Position numbers and translations under genes: made by a program
Shown: one piece after another, positions 18,443-26,224 of the stretch
How positions within the stretch are numbered: the first letter of the stretch is position 1
Layout: each line of letters starts with the position of its first letter
Notes under the pieces: generated by a model
What the model was told of the DNA's origin: nothing
Database searches by the model: none
The model's input: the letters and a program-made list of their open reading frames with translations, nothing else
DNA from: Bradyrhizobium sp. Ash2021
GTDB lineage: Bacteria > Pseudomonadota > Alphaproteobacteria > Rhizobiales > Xanthobacteraceae
Assembly: GCF_031202265.1 (NCBI RefSeq)
Contig: NZ_CP100604.1
Span: 9,034,501 to 9,098,500 of the forward strand
DNA: 64,000 nucleotides
Reading direction: 5' to 3'

Positions 18443-19150
18443 TCAACTGGCCACCTTGTCGTAATTTGAGGGAAACAGCGCCCGACGAGTTTCTTCGTCC
18501 ATCTCTTTCTTGAAAGCATGGCCCCTTCCGACCGCGCGAGCCTTTGCCACCGCCGGCCGAGAATCGATCGCGCGAAACCAGCGCTGCAGATCCGGAAAGG
18601 GCTTCAGCGGGTCGGTGTCGCCAGGCAATACGAGCGGCGCCCGATCAAGCCATCCCCACGCCGAAATATCGGCGATTGAATACTCGTTCGCGACGATGAA
18701 GTCTCGTCCCTGGAGATGCTTGTCGAGCACCTCATAATGACGCTCGATTTCACGGCGATAACGGTTCACCGCATAGCCAAGCTTTTCCGGGGCCGCATGC
18801 TGGAAATGAACGGCCTGTCCCGAGAACGGTCCTATGCCGGTCGCGATGAAAAACAGCCATGACAACAACTCCGGCCTATCGGCGGGCGAACCGATCAGAC
18901 GCCCCGTCTTCTCGCCGAGGTAAAGCAGAATCGCGCTGGAATCGAACACGCGCGCTGCGTTGCCGCCCGGCCCATCTGTATCGACGATGGCGGGGACCTT
19001 GCCGTTCGGATTGATGGCGCGAAACGCCGGCGTATGCTGTTCGCCCTTGCTGGTGTCGACCGGGACCAACTCGTAGGCCAAGCCAGTCTCTTCGAGCATC
19101 AGGGCAACTTTTGCCGGATTTGGGGTTGGATGGTAGTAGAAACGGATCAT
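18443..19150 (-). CDS. glutathione S-transferase family protein
   Basis: The 235-residue cytosolic GST has an N-terminal thioredoxin-like domain (MIRFYYHPTPNPAKVALMLEE, AINPNGKVPAIVDTDGP, FDSSAILLYLGEKTG) and a C-terminal helical domain (PFSGQAVHFQHAAPEKLGYAVNRY, ADISAWGW). It is divergent from a second GST gene at 19324, and a TAGATC-N4-GATCTA palindrome lies in the shared promoter. It is the intact relative of the two damaged GST genes at 4481 and 10709. It probably conjugates or reduces an electrophilic substrate. Confidence 0.9.
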   Translation of the reverse strand: MIRFYYHPTPNPAKVALMLEETGLAYELVPVDTSKGEQHTPAFRAINPNGKVPAIVDTDGPGGNAARVFDSSAILLYLGEKTGRLIGSPADRPELLSWLFFIATGIGPFSGQAVHFQHAAPEKLGYAVNRYRREIERHYEVLDKHLQGRDFIVANEYSIADISAWGWLDRAPLVLPGDTDPLKPFPDLQRWFRAIDSRPAVAKARAVGRGHAFKKEMDEETRRALFPSNYDKVAS

Positions 19151-19174
19151 GGGTTCTCTCTGCCCTTTTCATTT

Positions 19175-19190
19175 TAGATCAGACGATCTA
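19175..19190. promoter_or_regulatory. candidate TetR operator in divergent GST promoter
   Basis: TAGATCAGACGATCTA has 6-bp inverted arms and 4-base spacing identical to the palindrome at 21506-21521. It lies 25 bases upstream of the leftward GST and 134 bases upstream of the rightward one, so it could control both. Confidence 0.6.
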
Positions 19191-19323
19191 TATTGCATCA
19201 TCGCAAGCCTCAGGCAACCGCACGCTTTTGTGATTGGAACGGCGCGGACGTTGCAGACCGACATCGGTTGTCACGGCCACGATGAGGCGACGGGCCAGCG
19301 TACAGCCGGGAGGAGCCTGCAAT

Positions 19324-20028
19324 ATGATTGAGCTGTATTACTGGCCGACGCCGAACGGCCACAAGATCACAATGTTTCTGGAAGAGGCTGGACTGAGGTA
19401 TCGGATCCATCCGGTCGATATTAGCGCCGGCGACCAGTTCAAGCCTGAGTTCCTGGCGTTTTCGCCGAACAACAGGATGCCCGCTATCATCGATACTAGC
19501 CCAGCCGACGGAGGCGAGCCGATAAACGTGTTCGAATCCGGCGCCATTCTTACCTATCTGGCAGAAAAGACCGGGCGTTTCCTGCCGGCCGACGTTCGCG
19601 GCCGCAAGACGGTGATGGAGTGGCTATTCTGGCAAATGGGCGGGCTCGGCCCGATGGCGGGCCAGAACCATCACTTCGGTATCTACGCGCCCGAAAAGAT
19701 TCCCTACGCGGTCAATCGGTATGTCAACGAGACCAACCGCCTGTATGGCGTGCTCGATCGAAGGCTGAACGGGCGCGAATTCATTACAGGATCGGATTAC
19801 ACGATTGCGGATATGGCGGCTTATCCCTGGGTCGTACCCTGGAAGCGGCAGCAGCAGAATCTGGACGATTTCCCCAATCTCCGCGACTGGCTTGATGCCG
19901 TTCGTGCGCGGCCGGCAACGATACGCGCTTACGCTGCGGGAGAGCCCTATTCGAGTAGGCCCGCCGTCACCGAAGAAGGCAAGAAAATTCTGTTCGGACA
20001 GACAGCGGCGACATCGGCCGGGCCATAG
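19324..20028 (+). CDS. glutathione S-transferase, YfcG/Nu-class-like
   Basis: From ATG 19324 the 234-residue protein starts MIELYYWPTPNGHKITMFLE and carries SPNNRMPAIID and FESGAILTYLAEKTGRFLP, the pattern of YfcG-type GSTs that act as disulfide-bond oxidoreductases with glutathione. The C-terminal domain includes NGREFITGSDYTIADMAAYPWV. The promoter is shared with the leftward GST and contains a putative TetR operator. Confidence 0.9.
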   Translation: MIELYYWPTPNGHKITMFLEEAGLRYRIHPVDISAGDQFKPEFLAFSPNNRMPAIIDTSPADGGEPINVFESGAILTYLAEKTGRFLPADVRGRKTVMEWLFWQMGGLGPMAGQNHHFGIYAPEKIPYAVNRYVNETNRLYGVLDRRLNGREFITGSDYTIADMAAYPWVVPWKRQQQNLDDFPNLRDWLDAVRARPATIRAYAAGEPYSSRPAVTEEGKKILFGQTAATSAGP

Positions 20029-20097
20029 TTGATTTCCCCCAGCGGCGGCAACCCAAAACTGCGGTGCCGCTTGTCCAGGCCAGAGCGTTGGCGGTGC

Positions 20098-20499
20098 TTA
20101 GTTCGCAGGCGCAGCGGCTACACGATAGAGACGCCCGGTTCGATCGAAATCCTCGACGGTCCACGCACCACCGACGCCGCCAATCATCCACCGCAAGATA
20201 GCATAGAGGTCCCGATCCAGCGTCTCGCTGTCGATCGGTTCAAGCGCGTCTACGACGGCATTAATCTCGACGCCGGACCGGAACGGCTCGCCGCCTCGGC
20301 CGATGAAGATAAGCGTGTAGACAATCCCGGACGGCGCGCGAACGAAACCAGGCTCGGCCAGACCTTTGTGCTCAAGACCAAATGTGCGGGCAAAGAAATC
20401 GCGGAATTCCGGATAGTGACCGATGCGATCCTCCATCAAGCCGAACGCAAGCCGCTTGCCATCCAGATCGGCCTTTTCAATAACTGTTACCTCTGTCAT
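20098..20499 (-). CDS. hypothetical protein coupled to a haloalkane dehalogenase-like gene
   Basis: The 133-residue acidic protein starts with a 4-base ATGA overlap onto the stop of the upstream hydrolase, so translation is coupled. It has no signal peptide, membrane segment or recognised motif; FIGRGGEPFRSGVEINAVVDAL is its most conserved-looking stretch. I cannot assign a family. Context suggests a role with the dehalogenase. Confidence 0.7.
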   Translation of the reverse strand: MTEVTVIEKADLDGKRLAFGLMEDRIGHYPEFRDFFARTFGLEHKGLAEPGFVRAPSGIVYTLIFIGRGGEPFRSGVEINAVVDALEPIDSETLDRDLYAILRWMIGGVGGAWTVEDFDRTGRLYRVAAAPAN

Positions 20500-21503
20500 T
20501 GGGCCACTTGCCTCTTGTCGAGCCGGTCAAGAAACGACCGGATCAGATCCGCGATTTCGGGCCCGGAGTCCTCTTGCAGGAAATGTCGTCCGGTTACCAG
20601 ATGGGGGCCCTCCGCGTGCGGAATCACCTGCTTGAAGCGATTCGAGAATGTGACGGCGTCGAAGACCTCGTCCTCGCGACCCCAAATGATCATGGTGGGA
20701 AACTTCGAGCGCGATAGCTCCTGTTCAAGCCATTTAAAGCGTTCAAACGCCCGCGCGTCCTGATCCAAAGGGATCCAACGGGGCCAGACCCATGTCAGGA
20801 GCCGCGTTGCAGGATCCGGCAGGACTGCCTCATAGGCCGCTTGCGCCGTGCGGGCAAATTTCTCACGATCGACCACCGAGAGATAGACGCCGCGGCCGGC
20901 AAGCGCCTTGTGGCGGCCGAGGAAATACGGACCTACCAGCGGCGCATGCATCATGCGCCAGGGAAAGATGCGCGTGTGAAATTCGGCGGGGGGCAGCGGC
21001 CATGCCCACGTGCTCATGAGGGTCAGCGCGCGAATCCGACCCTTGTTGCTCATTGCAAACGACAGGCCGGTCGGCCCGCCCCAGTCGTGGCAAACGAGCG
21101 TGATTTTTGAGAGGTCGAGTTGCCGCATCAGCGCCGTCAGATTGGCACTATGGCCGTCGAGTGTATGAGCCTGCTCGCGAACCGGCTTCTCCGAGAGACC
21201 AAAACCGATCATGTCAGGAACGATCACCCGCCGTCCGGACTCGACGAGAGGACCGATGATATCGCGGTACAGAAATCCCCATGTCGGGTTGCCGTGCAGG
21301 AGCACGACCGGATCACCCTCGCCCTCGTCAATGTAGTGCATCCGCCAGCCATTGACGCTCGCAAAGCGTGGCGGATAAGGCCATTGCTCGCGAAGCGCGG
21401 CCGGCAGCATATTGTCAGCCTGAATTGCCACCATTCCTCCGGCAATGTGGTCTGGCGCTTTTGATGCACCGGGAGTTCGGAAATACGAAAGAAGATAGAC
21501 CAT
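20496..21503 (-). CDS. haloalkane dehalogenase-like alpha/beta hydrolase
   Basis: The 335-residue alpha/beta hydrolase has HGNPTWGFLYRDII with Asn72, the nucleophile Asp140 followed by Trp141 in CHDWGG, and a base His in GRHFLQED. Asn plus Trp is the halide-stabilising pair of haloalkane dehalogenases of the HLD-II/III type, and IWGREDEVFD gives a possible acid. It is longer at the N-terminus (about 45 residues) than typical members, so translation may start at an internal Met. A perfect palindrome abuts the start codon. It is co-transcribed with the 133-residue protein at 20098 and divergent from a TetR gene. Confidence 0.85.
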   Translation of the reverse strand: MVYLLSYFRTPGASKAPDHIAGGMVAIQADNMLPAALREQWPYPPRFASVNGWRMHYIDEGEGDPVVLLHGNPTWGFLYRDIIGPLVESGRRVIVPDMIGFGLSEKPVREQAHTLDGHSANLTALMRQLDLSKITLVCHDWGGPTGLSFAMSNKGRIRALTLMSTWAWPLPPAEFHTRIFPWRMMHAPLVGPYFLGRHKALAGRGVYLSVVDREKFARTAQAAYEAVLPDPATRLLTWVWPRWIPLDQDARAFERFKWLEQELSRSKFPTMIIWGREDEVFDAVTFSNRFKQVIPHAEGPHLVTGRHFLQEDSGPEIADLIRSFLDRLDKRQVAQ

Positions 21504-21524
21504 TATAGATCATATGATCTATAA
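21503..21524. promoter_or_regulatory. 22-bp perfect palindrome, candidate TetR operator
   Basis: The palindrome, core TAGATCATATGATCTA at 21506-21521, begins at the first base of the hydrolase start codon and lies 181 bases upstream of the divergent TetR gene. It matches the GST-promoter site at 19175-19190 in arms and spacing. Confidence 0.72.
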
Positions 21525-21705
21525 CAAAATGCTGATGGGAGCCTAAAAGCGGCCTCAACATCCATGCCAAGCGCGAGGTAGGTCCGGAGGGCGACCAAAG
21601 TCTTCAACGGAAAAGCAAATATTTCGTTTTGGAGCGGCCGCCCACAATGACATCATACATTTTCGAGCATATATCCGCCGCAGTAAATCGAAGGCTTAGG
21701 AGATC

Positions 21706-22359
21706 ATGGCAAGACCGAGAGAGTTTGACGAAGCAGCCGTGCTGGACGCGGCGATCCAGCAATTCTGGCTGCGCGGTTACGAGGCCACCTCAGTGCGCGA
21801 CTTGGCTGACGAAATGGGCATTGCCGGGGCCAGCCTGTATAATGCCTTCGGCAACAAGCGAATGCTTTTCGAGCGCTCGCTCAACCGCTATCTCGACCAG
21901 ACTTTCCGCGAGCGAATTCGCCGCCTCGAGCATAGCCTTCCGCCGCGAGACGCAATCGTCGCGTTTCTGCAGGAAATCATTAAGCGATCCTTGAACGACA
22001 AACAGCGACTGGGTTGCCTGCTGGTCAACTCAGCACTTGAAACCACACCGCATGACAGGGAACTCCAGCAGATCGTTGCAACGTTCCTGAACGAGGTCGA
22101 ATCGTTTTTTCTTCGATGCGTCACGTCGGGCCAGCGAGACGATACTATTCCGAAAGCACAAACGGCGGAGGACCTCGCCAGACTTCTTCTGGGCGTTCTA
22201 CTCGGGATTCGCGTGCTTGCGCGTGCCCGGCCCGACCGCAAGCTGCTGGAGGGCCTGGTGAGGCCCGTGTTTGCTTTGCTCGATAACGCCGCTCCAAGGA
22301 AGCGTCCTGGCAAAAGCGGCAAACGAGCAACCATTCAGGGCAGCGATGAGAGCAAGTGA
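21706..22359 (+). CDS. TetR family transcriptional regulator (second paralogue)
   Basis: This 217-residue regulator starts MARPREFDEAAVLDAAIQQF and shares its DNA-binding region (GYEATSVRDLADEMGIAGASLYNAFGNKRML) and ligand domain (LGCLLVNSALETTPHD) with the regulator at 8258-8848. A lysine/arginine-rich tail (PRKRPGKSGKRATI) is unique to this copy. It is divergent from the hydrolase operon, with the palindrome at 21503-21524 between them, and overlaps the start of a DehI fragment, suggesting it once headed an operon with a haloacid dehalogenase. Confidence 0.92.
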   Translation: MARPREFDEAAVLDAAIQQFWLRGYEATSVRDLADEMGIAGASLYNAFGNKRMLFERSLNRYLDQTFRERIRRLEHSLPPRDAIVAFLQEIIKRSLNDKQRLGCLLVNSALETTPHDRELQQIVATFLNEVESFFLRCVTSGQRDDTIPKAQTAEDLARLLLGVLLGIRVLARARPDRKLLEGLVRPVFALLDNAAPRKRPGKSGKRATIQGSDESK

Positions 22360-22530
22360 AAGCGTTCCGTCAATTCTCGAATCGGAGGCGACGGGCAAGG
22401 TGGCGGAAATCTATGCCGATATCCGCCAAGTGCTGGGGACAAGCGTCGTCAATCTGATCTGGCGCAATCTGGCTGCGATTCCGGATGCTCTCGAATGGAC
22501 GTGGTCAACCGCAAAGCCGCTTTATTTGGG
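22346..22530 (+). pseudogene. N-terminal fragment of DehI-type haloacid dehalogenase
   Basis: ATG 22346 overlaps the TetR stop and starts about 60 codons that read VPSILESEATGKVAEIYADI, VNLIWRNLAAIPDALEWTWS and KPLYLG, the beginning of the DehI family (D,L-2-haloacid dehalogenases unrelated to the HAD type). Similarity ends near 22530, where sequence of an oppositely oriented gene begins. The catalytic parts are gone. Confidence 0.78.
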
Positions 22531-23455
22531 GCCCGCTCCCGGATATGCCGTTTCGCAGCAGTTGGAGCCGCCAGAGCGGCTTGAAATCATCGTAGTTGGA
22601 CGGCAGCGCGTCGATCTCGCGCAGAACCGGGCCAAGCTCACCTGTCGCGATCGCTCCGGCCCAAGCATCCAGACGGCCGGCAAGGAATTGGGCCGGCGTT
22701 CCTGGAACGCCCCCTCCGAGGACCCCCATTCCCTCGACGGACGTCAACAGATCTCGGTTCACCTGTTTGATCGGCCACTCCTCTTGCGCTTCGATCGCCA
22801 CATATAGTTCGCGGTCCCGGATCGCCTCGAGCGATTTCACGCAAAGCGCATGGAGATGCGGCGTCCAAAAATCCTCTGGAAGCGCGAGCCGGTCGGGCGT
22901 ACCGCTTCGTCGGAGGTCCGATGCCCGATAGCCTGAAGCGAAGCGGATCACGATCGTCGATCGCGGTTCGGCATCGCGGATAGCCGCGAGCACGCTTTCG
23001 ATCTCGAGAGATGCAAGCGATACGACGCGCAATGCGCGAGAGAGGATAGCTTCCTCTTCGGCAGTCGGCTGCTGGCCGCGCCAGCGACCAATGGCTTCAC
23101 CGATCGCCGAAAGAACTTCCTTTTCGTCCCCGGTGCCCGCGGGTTGAACCAGGACGATGCGCCGGACGGCGCGCTTTTGGTCCCCGTCCTGAACGTTGAG
23201 CACGCAGGCGAGAAATTCACCCAACAGCTTCAACGAACCGCCCGCAACGATCAGATCCCCGACGCCCCAATCGAGGCCGTTTCTGGCGAAATGGTCGCGC
23301 ACGTCGATGCCCCCGTCGGCATCCGCCGCCGGACCGGCATCCTGCGATAGAACATCTTCCTCCGTGGGCATCGCGCGCTCATGCAAATTCCGGAACGCCA
23401 TAGATCGGGACGCTCGCTCCCCGACGCAAGTGGCATCGTCAGGTGCTCCGCGCAC
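22505..23455 (-). CDS. hypothetical protein, probably C-terminally truncated
   Basis: Up to 316 residues are encoded; the start is uncertain (GTG 23455, or Met codons at 23401 or 23371). No family is recognised. The core has repeated hydrophobic strands (RRIVLVQPAGTGDEKEVL, LRVVSLASLEIESV, STIVIRFASGY) that look like an alpha/beta nucleotide-binding or hydrolase-like fold, but no Walker motif is seen. Its last eight codons are the antisense of the dehI fragment, so the natural C-terminus has been lost at a junction near 22530. Confidence 0.55.
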   Translation of the reverse strand: MRGAPDDATCVGERASRSMAFRNLHERAMPTEEDVLSQDAGPAADADGGIDVRDHFARNGLDWGVGDLIVAGGSLKLLGEFLACVLNVQDGDQKRAVRRIVLVQPAGTGDEKEVLSAIGEAIGRWRGQQPTAEEEAILSRALRVVSLASLEIESVLAAIRDAEPRSTIVIRFASGYRASDLRRSGTPDRLALPEDFWTPHLHALCVKSLEAIRDRELYVAIEAQEEWPIKQVNRDLLTSVEGMGVLGGGVPGTPAQFLAGRLDAWAGAIATGELGPVLREIDALPSNYDDFKPLWRLQLLRNGISGSGPQIKRLCG

Positions 23456-23501
23456 CAGCGCAAGTTAGATTGCAAGGCCGCGCTAAGCACCTCCGGCCGC
23501 G

Positions 23502-24053
23502 TTAGACCGTGAACTCCTCCTGCTGAGCCAACTCGTTCCAAAACTCGGCGATCGCTTCGACCAGGGTCCGATAATGCTGCTCGGTCGCGAAATACTCGTC
23601 TTCGTGCTTGGCGGCGTTGATCAGGAGGCGTTGAGAATCGATCTTGCTGAAGACGGCCTCGGAAACCGACGCGCCAAATAACATCAACTGTGCACGCACT
23701 CGATCGACGTGGGAGACAGCACCGCTGGGGCTCTGGATCTTTGCTTTCCAATCGGGCTTCGAGCTGCCGTTGCGCTTGTGTTGGCCTTCGAAATAGTTCT
23801 TCGTGGCTTTCTCCCACTCATGATATTCGCGCGGCCACGCCCCTTGGATCAGAGACTCGATGACCCAAGTCTCCATCGGCGCCTCCAACTCGACCATGAC
23901 GGGATCGCCGGCAAAGCTTTCCCTCGCTCGAGCAGCGTGCTCACCGATGACCTGGATCGCATGCTCGATGGCGGTTTCCCTGTGACCGGCTTGGATGAAA
24001 AAATATCCTGCCGTGCCAACGACGGCGGGATAAGGGGGACGTTTAAGCTTCAA
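23502..24053 (-). CDS. hypothetical protein, mostly helical
   Basis: The 183-residue protein is rich in charged residues and predicted helices (AIEHAIQVIGEHAARARESF, SKIDSQRLLINAAKHEDEYF). An AT-richer composition than neighbouring genes suggests acquisition. It is upstream of and co-directional with the 22505-23455 gene. No domain is recognised and function is unknown. It lies between the dehalogenation region and the tRNA-Arg gene. Confidence 0.6.
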   Translation of the reverse strand: MKLKRPPYPAVVGTAGYFFIQAGHRETAIEHAIQVIGEHAARARESFAGDPVMVELEAPMETWVIESLIQGAWPREYHEWEKATKNYFEGQHKRNGSSKPDWKAKIQSPSGAVSHVDRVRAQLMLFGASVSEAVFSKIDSQRLLINAAKHEDEYFATEQHYRTLVEAIAEFWNELAQQEEFTV

Positions 24054-24293
24054 ACATGCCGCCTACCATCCGATTGTCAGCGCGCGAAGGCAGGGATGAA
24101 TAGCGAACAACGGTCGCGGTTCGTGTTGCATCCGTGTTGCACGGAGCAGATGTCACTCCACGTAACCCTTTGTAATCCCACGTACCAGACGGACCATACG
24201 GAATCGGCTCCGAGACGTCGAAATCGGCAGCAGAACGGAGCGCGTACGTTGAGGAAATGCCCGTATTTATTGAGTTTCTTGTGTCGTGAAGAC
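24054..24293. other. tRNA-flanking gap
   Basis: The region 3' of the tRNA-Arg gene. No gene is supported; open frames here are short and without similarity. Confidence 0.4.
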
Positions 24294-24370
24294 TGGCGAT
24301 CCCGGCATGACTCGAACATGCGACCTACGGTTTAGGAAACCGTCGCTCTATCCGGCTGAGCTACGGGACC
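24294..24370 (-). tRNA. tRNA-Arg (anticodon CCT)
   Basis: The 77-base reverse-strand sequence folds as a cloverleaf. The acceptor stem pairs GGTCCCG with CGGGATC and is followed by G and an encoded CCA. The D-arm contains GCTCAGCCGGATAGAGC, the anticodon stem ACGGT/ACCGT encloses loop TTCCTAA with CCT, and the T-arm is GCATG-TTCGAGT-CATGC. A deleted copy occurs at 27188-27237. tRNA genes of this type are common integration sites. Confidence 0.95.
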
Positions 24371-24586
24371 GCGAACCCGCCGTGAGAGGCGGGTACCTGG
24401 GCGCTAAATAGCAGAGCGCGCGGGCAATCGCCAGCCTTCAGGACCACCCGCGCCGGCGCGCCCCGCCGATTTCAACGCCTCCCCAAAACCCCCGCGGATC
24501 GCCGGCGTCGAGGCCGGAAAGATGCCCGCCCAGGCACAATCGAAACTGTGCCCGATTCCCGCCGGCTCACCGTTCATGGCCCGCCC
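24371..24586. other. region 5' of the tRNA gene
   Basis: No gene is supported. It would hold the tRNA promoter; an AACGCC/GGCG-rich stretch is present but no clear box can be named. Confidence 0.4.
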
Positions 24587-25012
24587 TCAGACCCCGGGAG
24601 GATCGGGCCATGACGCCACCCGCAGATCGTTGATGAACATTACAGGCCATGGTTGATCCTCGAACATGGCAGCGGTCAATGGTCCTCCAAAACAGGCGCC
24701 GGTATCGAGATTGAGCCGGTTGGCCCTGAGGTCGGGCAATCTGACCGGCGTGTGCCCATGCACAATGAACGCCTCGTGCGTCTCATCGGACGACAGGAAG
24801 GGCTCGCGGATCCAGAGCAGATCCTCTTCGGTCTGGGCATTCAGGGGAATGTCAGGACGTACGCCTGCGTGCACATACATCCGACCGGCTTCTGCGTGAG
24901 CGAGCGGAAGGGATCGGAACCAGGCGAGATGAACCGCAGGAATATCGCATGGGTCGTCGCAGCCATAGCTCGCGAGCGTCTGCCGTCCGCCATTTTCCAT
25001 CCACCTCATCAG
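24587..25012 (-). pseudogene. serine/threonine phosphatase-like metallophosphoesterase, N-terminally truncated
   Basis: The C-terminal part of a calcineurin-like phosphatase is intact: RWMENGGRQTLASYGC, WFRSLPLAHAEAGRMYVHAGV, LLWIREPF, FIVHGHTPV and NLDTGACFGG. The N-terminal metal-binding motifs (GDxHG, GDxxDRG, GNHE) are missing. Homology stops near 25012, exactly where the oppositely oriented metallo-beta-lactamase homology begins, so the two genes were joined head to head by a rearrangement. It cannot be an active phosphatase. Confidence 0.8.
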
Positions 25013-26224
25013 GTCCTGATCCGAACGGTCCGGATCCTGCTGGATCTTGGCCTGCCGCTGACCGCACCTGATTTGGCTTCGATACCGTTGCCTGATGTAG
25101 CCGGCCTTACCGAAACATCTTCCAGTCTGCTCGCGATCGTGCTGTCTCACGGGCATCGGGACCATTGGGGTCTCATGCCGAAGGTTAGACCGGATGTGCC
25201 ATTCGTGATGGGCAAGATCACGTCTCAGATCCTGAAGGCGGCTTCAGATTTTGTGCCCGATACCTTCAGTCCGGAAGTTTCGACCTTCCTCGAACATCGA
25301 AAAACGCTCGAAATCGGGCCGTTCAAGCTAACGCCCTACCTCATGGACCATTCAGGATTCGATGCATACGCGATCAGCGTTGAGGCGGACAATCAGCGAC
25401 TGTTCTACTCAGGGGATTTCAGGGCGCATGGCCGGAAGTCCAAATTGTTTGACGCTCTCCTCCATGCTCCGCCGCGCAATGTCGATCTGATGCTGATGGA
25501 GGGATCCAGCCTTGGACGCCTTGATGAACATCAGCAGTTTCCGACCGAGCAGGAGCTCGAAGAGGTGTTCGTGGACCGCTTCAAGCACACTTCCGGAATG
25601 GCCCTTGTTGCATGCTCGGCGCAAAATATAGACCGGGTTGTCTCCATATATCGAGCCTGCAAGCGATCCGGGCGGGTTCTTCTGGTGGACGCCTATGCTG
25701 CTGAAATTCTCAAGGCGATCGATCACGACTCCATTCCGAAGCCAACCTCGGACTGGGCCAACATCGCGGTCTACCTTCCGCAGTCGCAGCGGCGCCAGCT
25801 GGTTCGGAAAGGCATCGCATCGATTGTCGACAGCTATCGGGGCCTCCGAATCTGGCCCGACGAGCTCGCGGCCAAGTCGAGCAATCTGACCATGCTGTTT
25901 CGCGGCTGGATGCTAGGCGATCTTGAAAAACTCGACGCGTTGCAGGGCGCTCGCGTCATTTGGTCCCAATGGGATGGATACCTCAAAGACGGCCCCGGCA
26001 AGAAACTGGTCGAGACGTGCACCCTGAAAAACATTCCGTTTGAGGTTGTTCATACATCGGGGCACGCCAGTCCCTCGGATTTGAAACGCCTCGCATCGGC
26101 GGTTGGCCCCAGGAAATTGGTGCCAATTCACACATTCGAGCGCGACAGGTTTCCGGCCCTGTTCGAGAACGTAAGCATTCACAACGATGGCGAATGGATA
26201 GAGGTAGCAAGTGGCCAAATTTGA
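24929..26224 (+). CDS. metallo-beta-lactamase fold nuclease, beta-CASP type (possibly 5'-truncated)
   Basis: From ATG 24929 (start uncertain) 431 residues are encoded, but only those after about residue 34 (RILLDLGLPLTAPDLASIPL) are homologous to MBL enzymes. The family's first strands are missing or replaced by antisense of the phosphatase gene. The metal motif is HGHRDH (His74, His76, Asp78, His79), followed by MDHSGFDA, FYSGDFRAHGRKS and the beta-CASP elements HTSGHAS and LVPIHTFE. Such enzymes cut or trim RNA or DNA (RNase J, CPSF-73 type). The stop overlaps the next gene by 14 bases, so the two are translated as a unit. Confidence 0.8.
   Translation: MNRRNIAWVVAAIARERLPSAIFHPPHQVLIRTVRILLDLGLPLTAPDLASIPLPDVAGLTETSSSLLAIVLSHGHRDHWGLMPKVRPDVPFVMGKITSQILKAASDFVPDTFSPEVSTFLEHRKTLEIGPFKLTPYLMDHSGFDAYAISVEADNQRLFYSGDFRAHGRKSKLFDALLHAPPRNVDLMLMEGSSLGRLDEHQQFPTEQELEEVFVDRFKHTSGMALVACSAQNIDRVVSIYRACKRSGRVLLVDAYAAEILKAIDHDSIPKPTSDWANIAVYLPQSQRRQLVRKGIASIVDSYRGLRIWPDELAAKSSNLTMLFRGWMLGDLEKLDALQGARVIWSQWDGYLKDGPGKKLVETCTLKNIPFEVVHTSGHASPSDLKRLASAVGPRKLVPIHTFERDRFPALFENVSIHNDGEWIEVASGQI

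Noticed and set aside
23251..23817. 188-residue reverse-strand frame between two hypothetical genes
   Set aside because: It overlaps both neighbouring genes in another frame and has no similarity.
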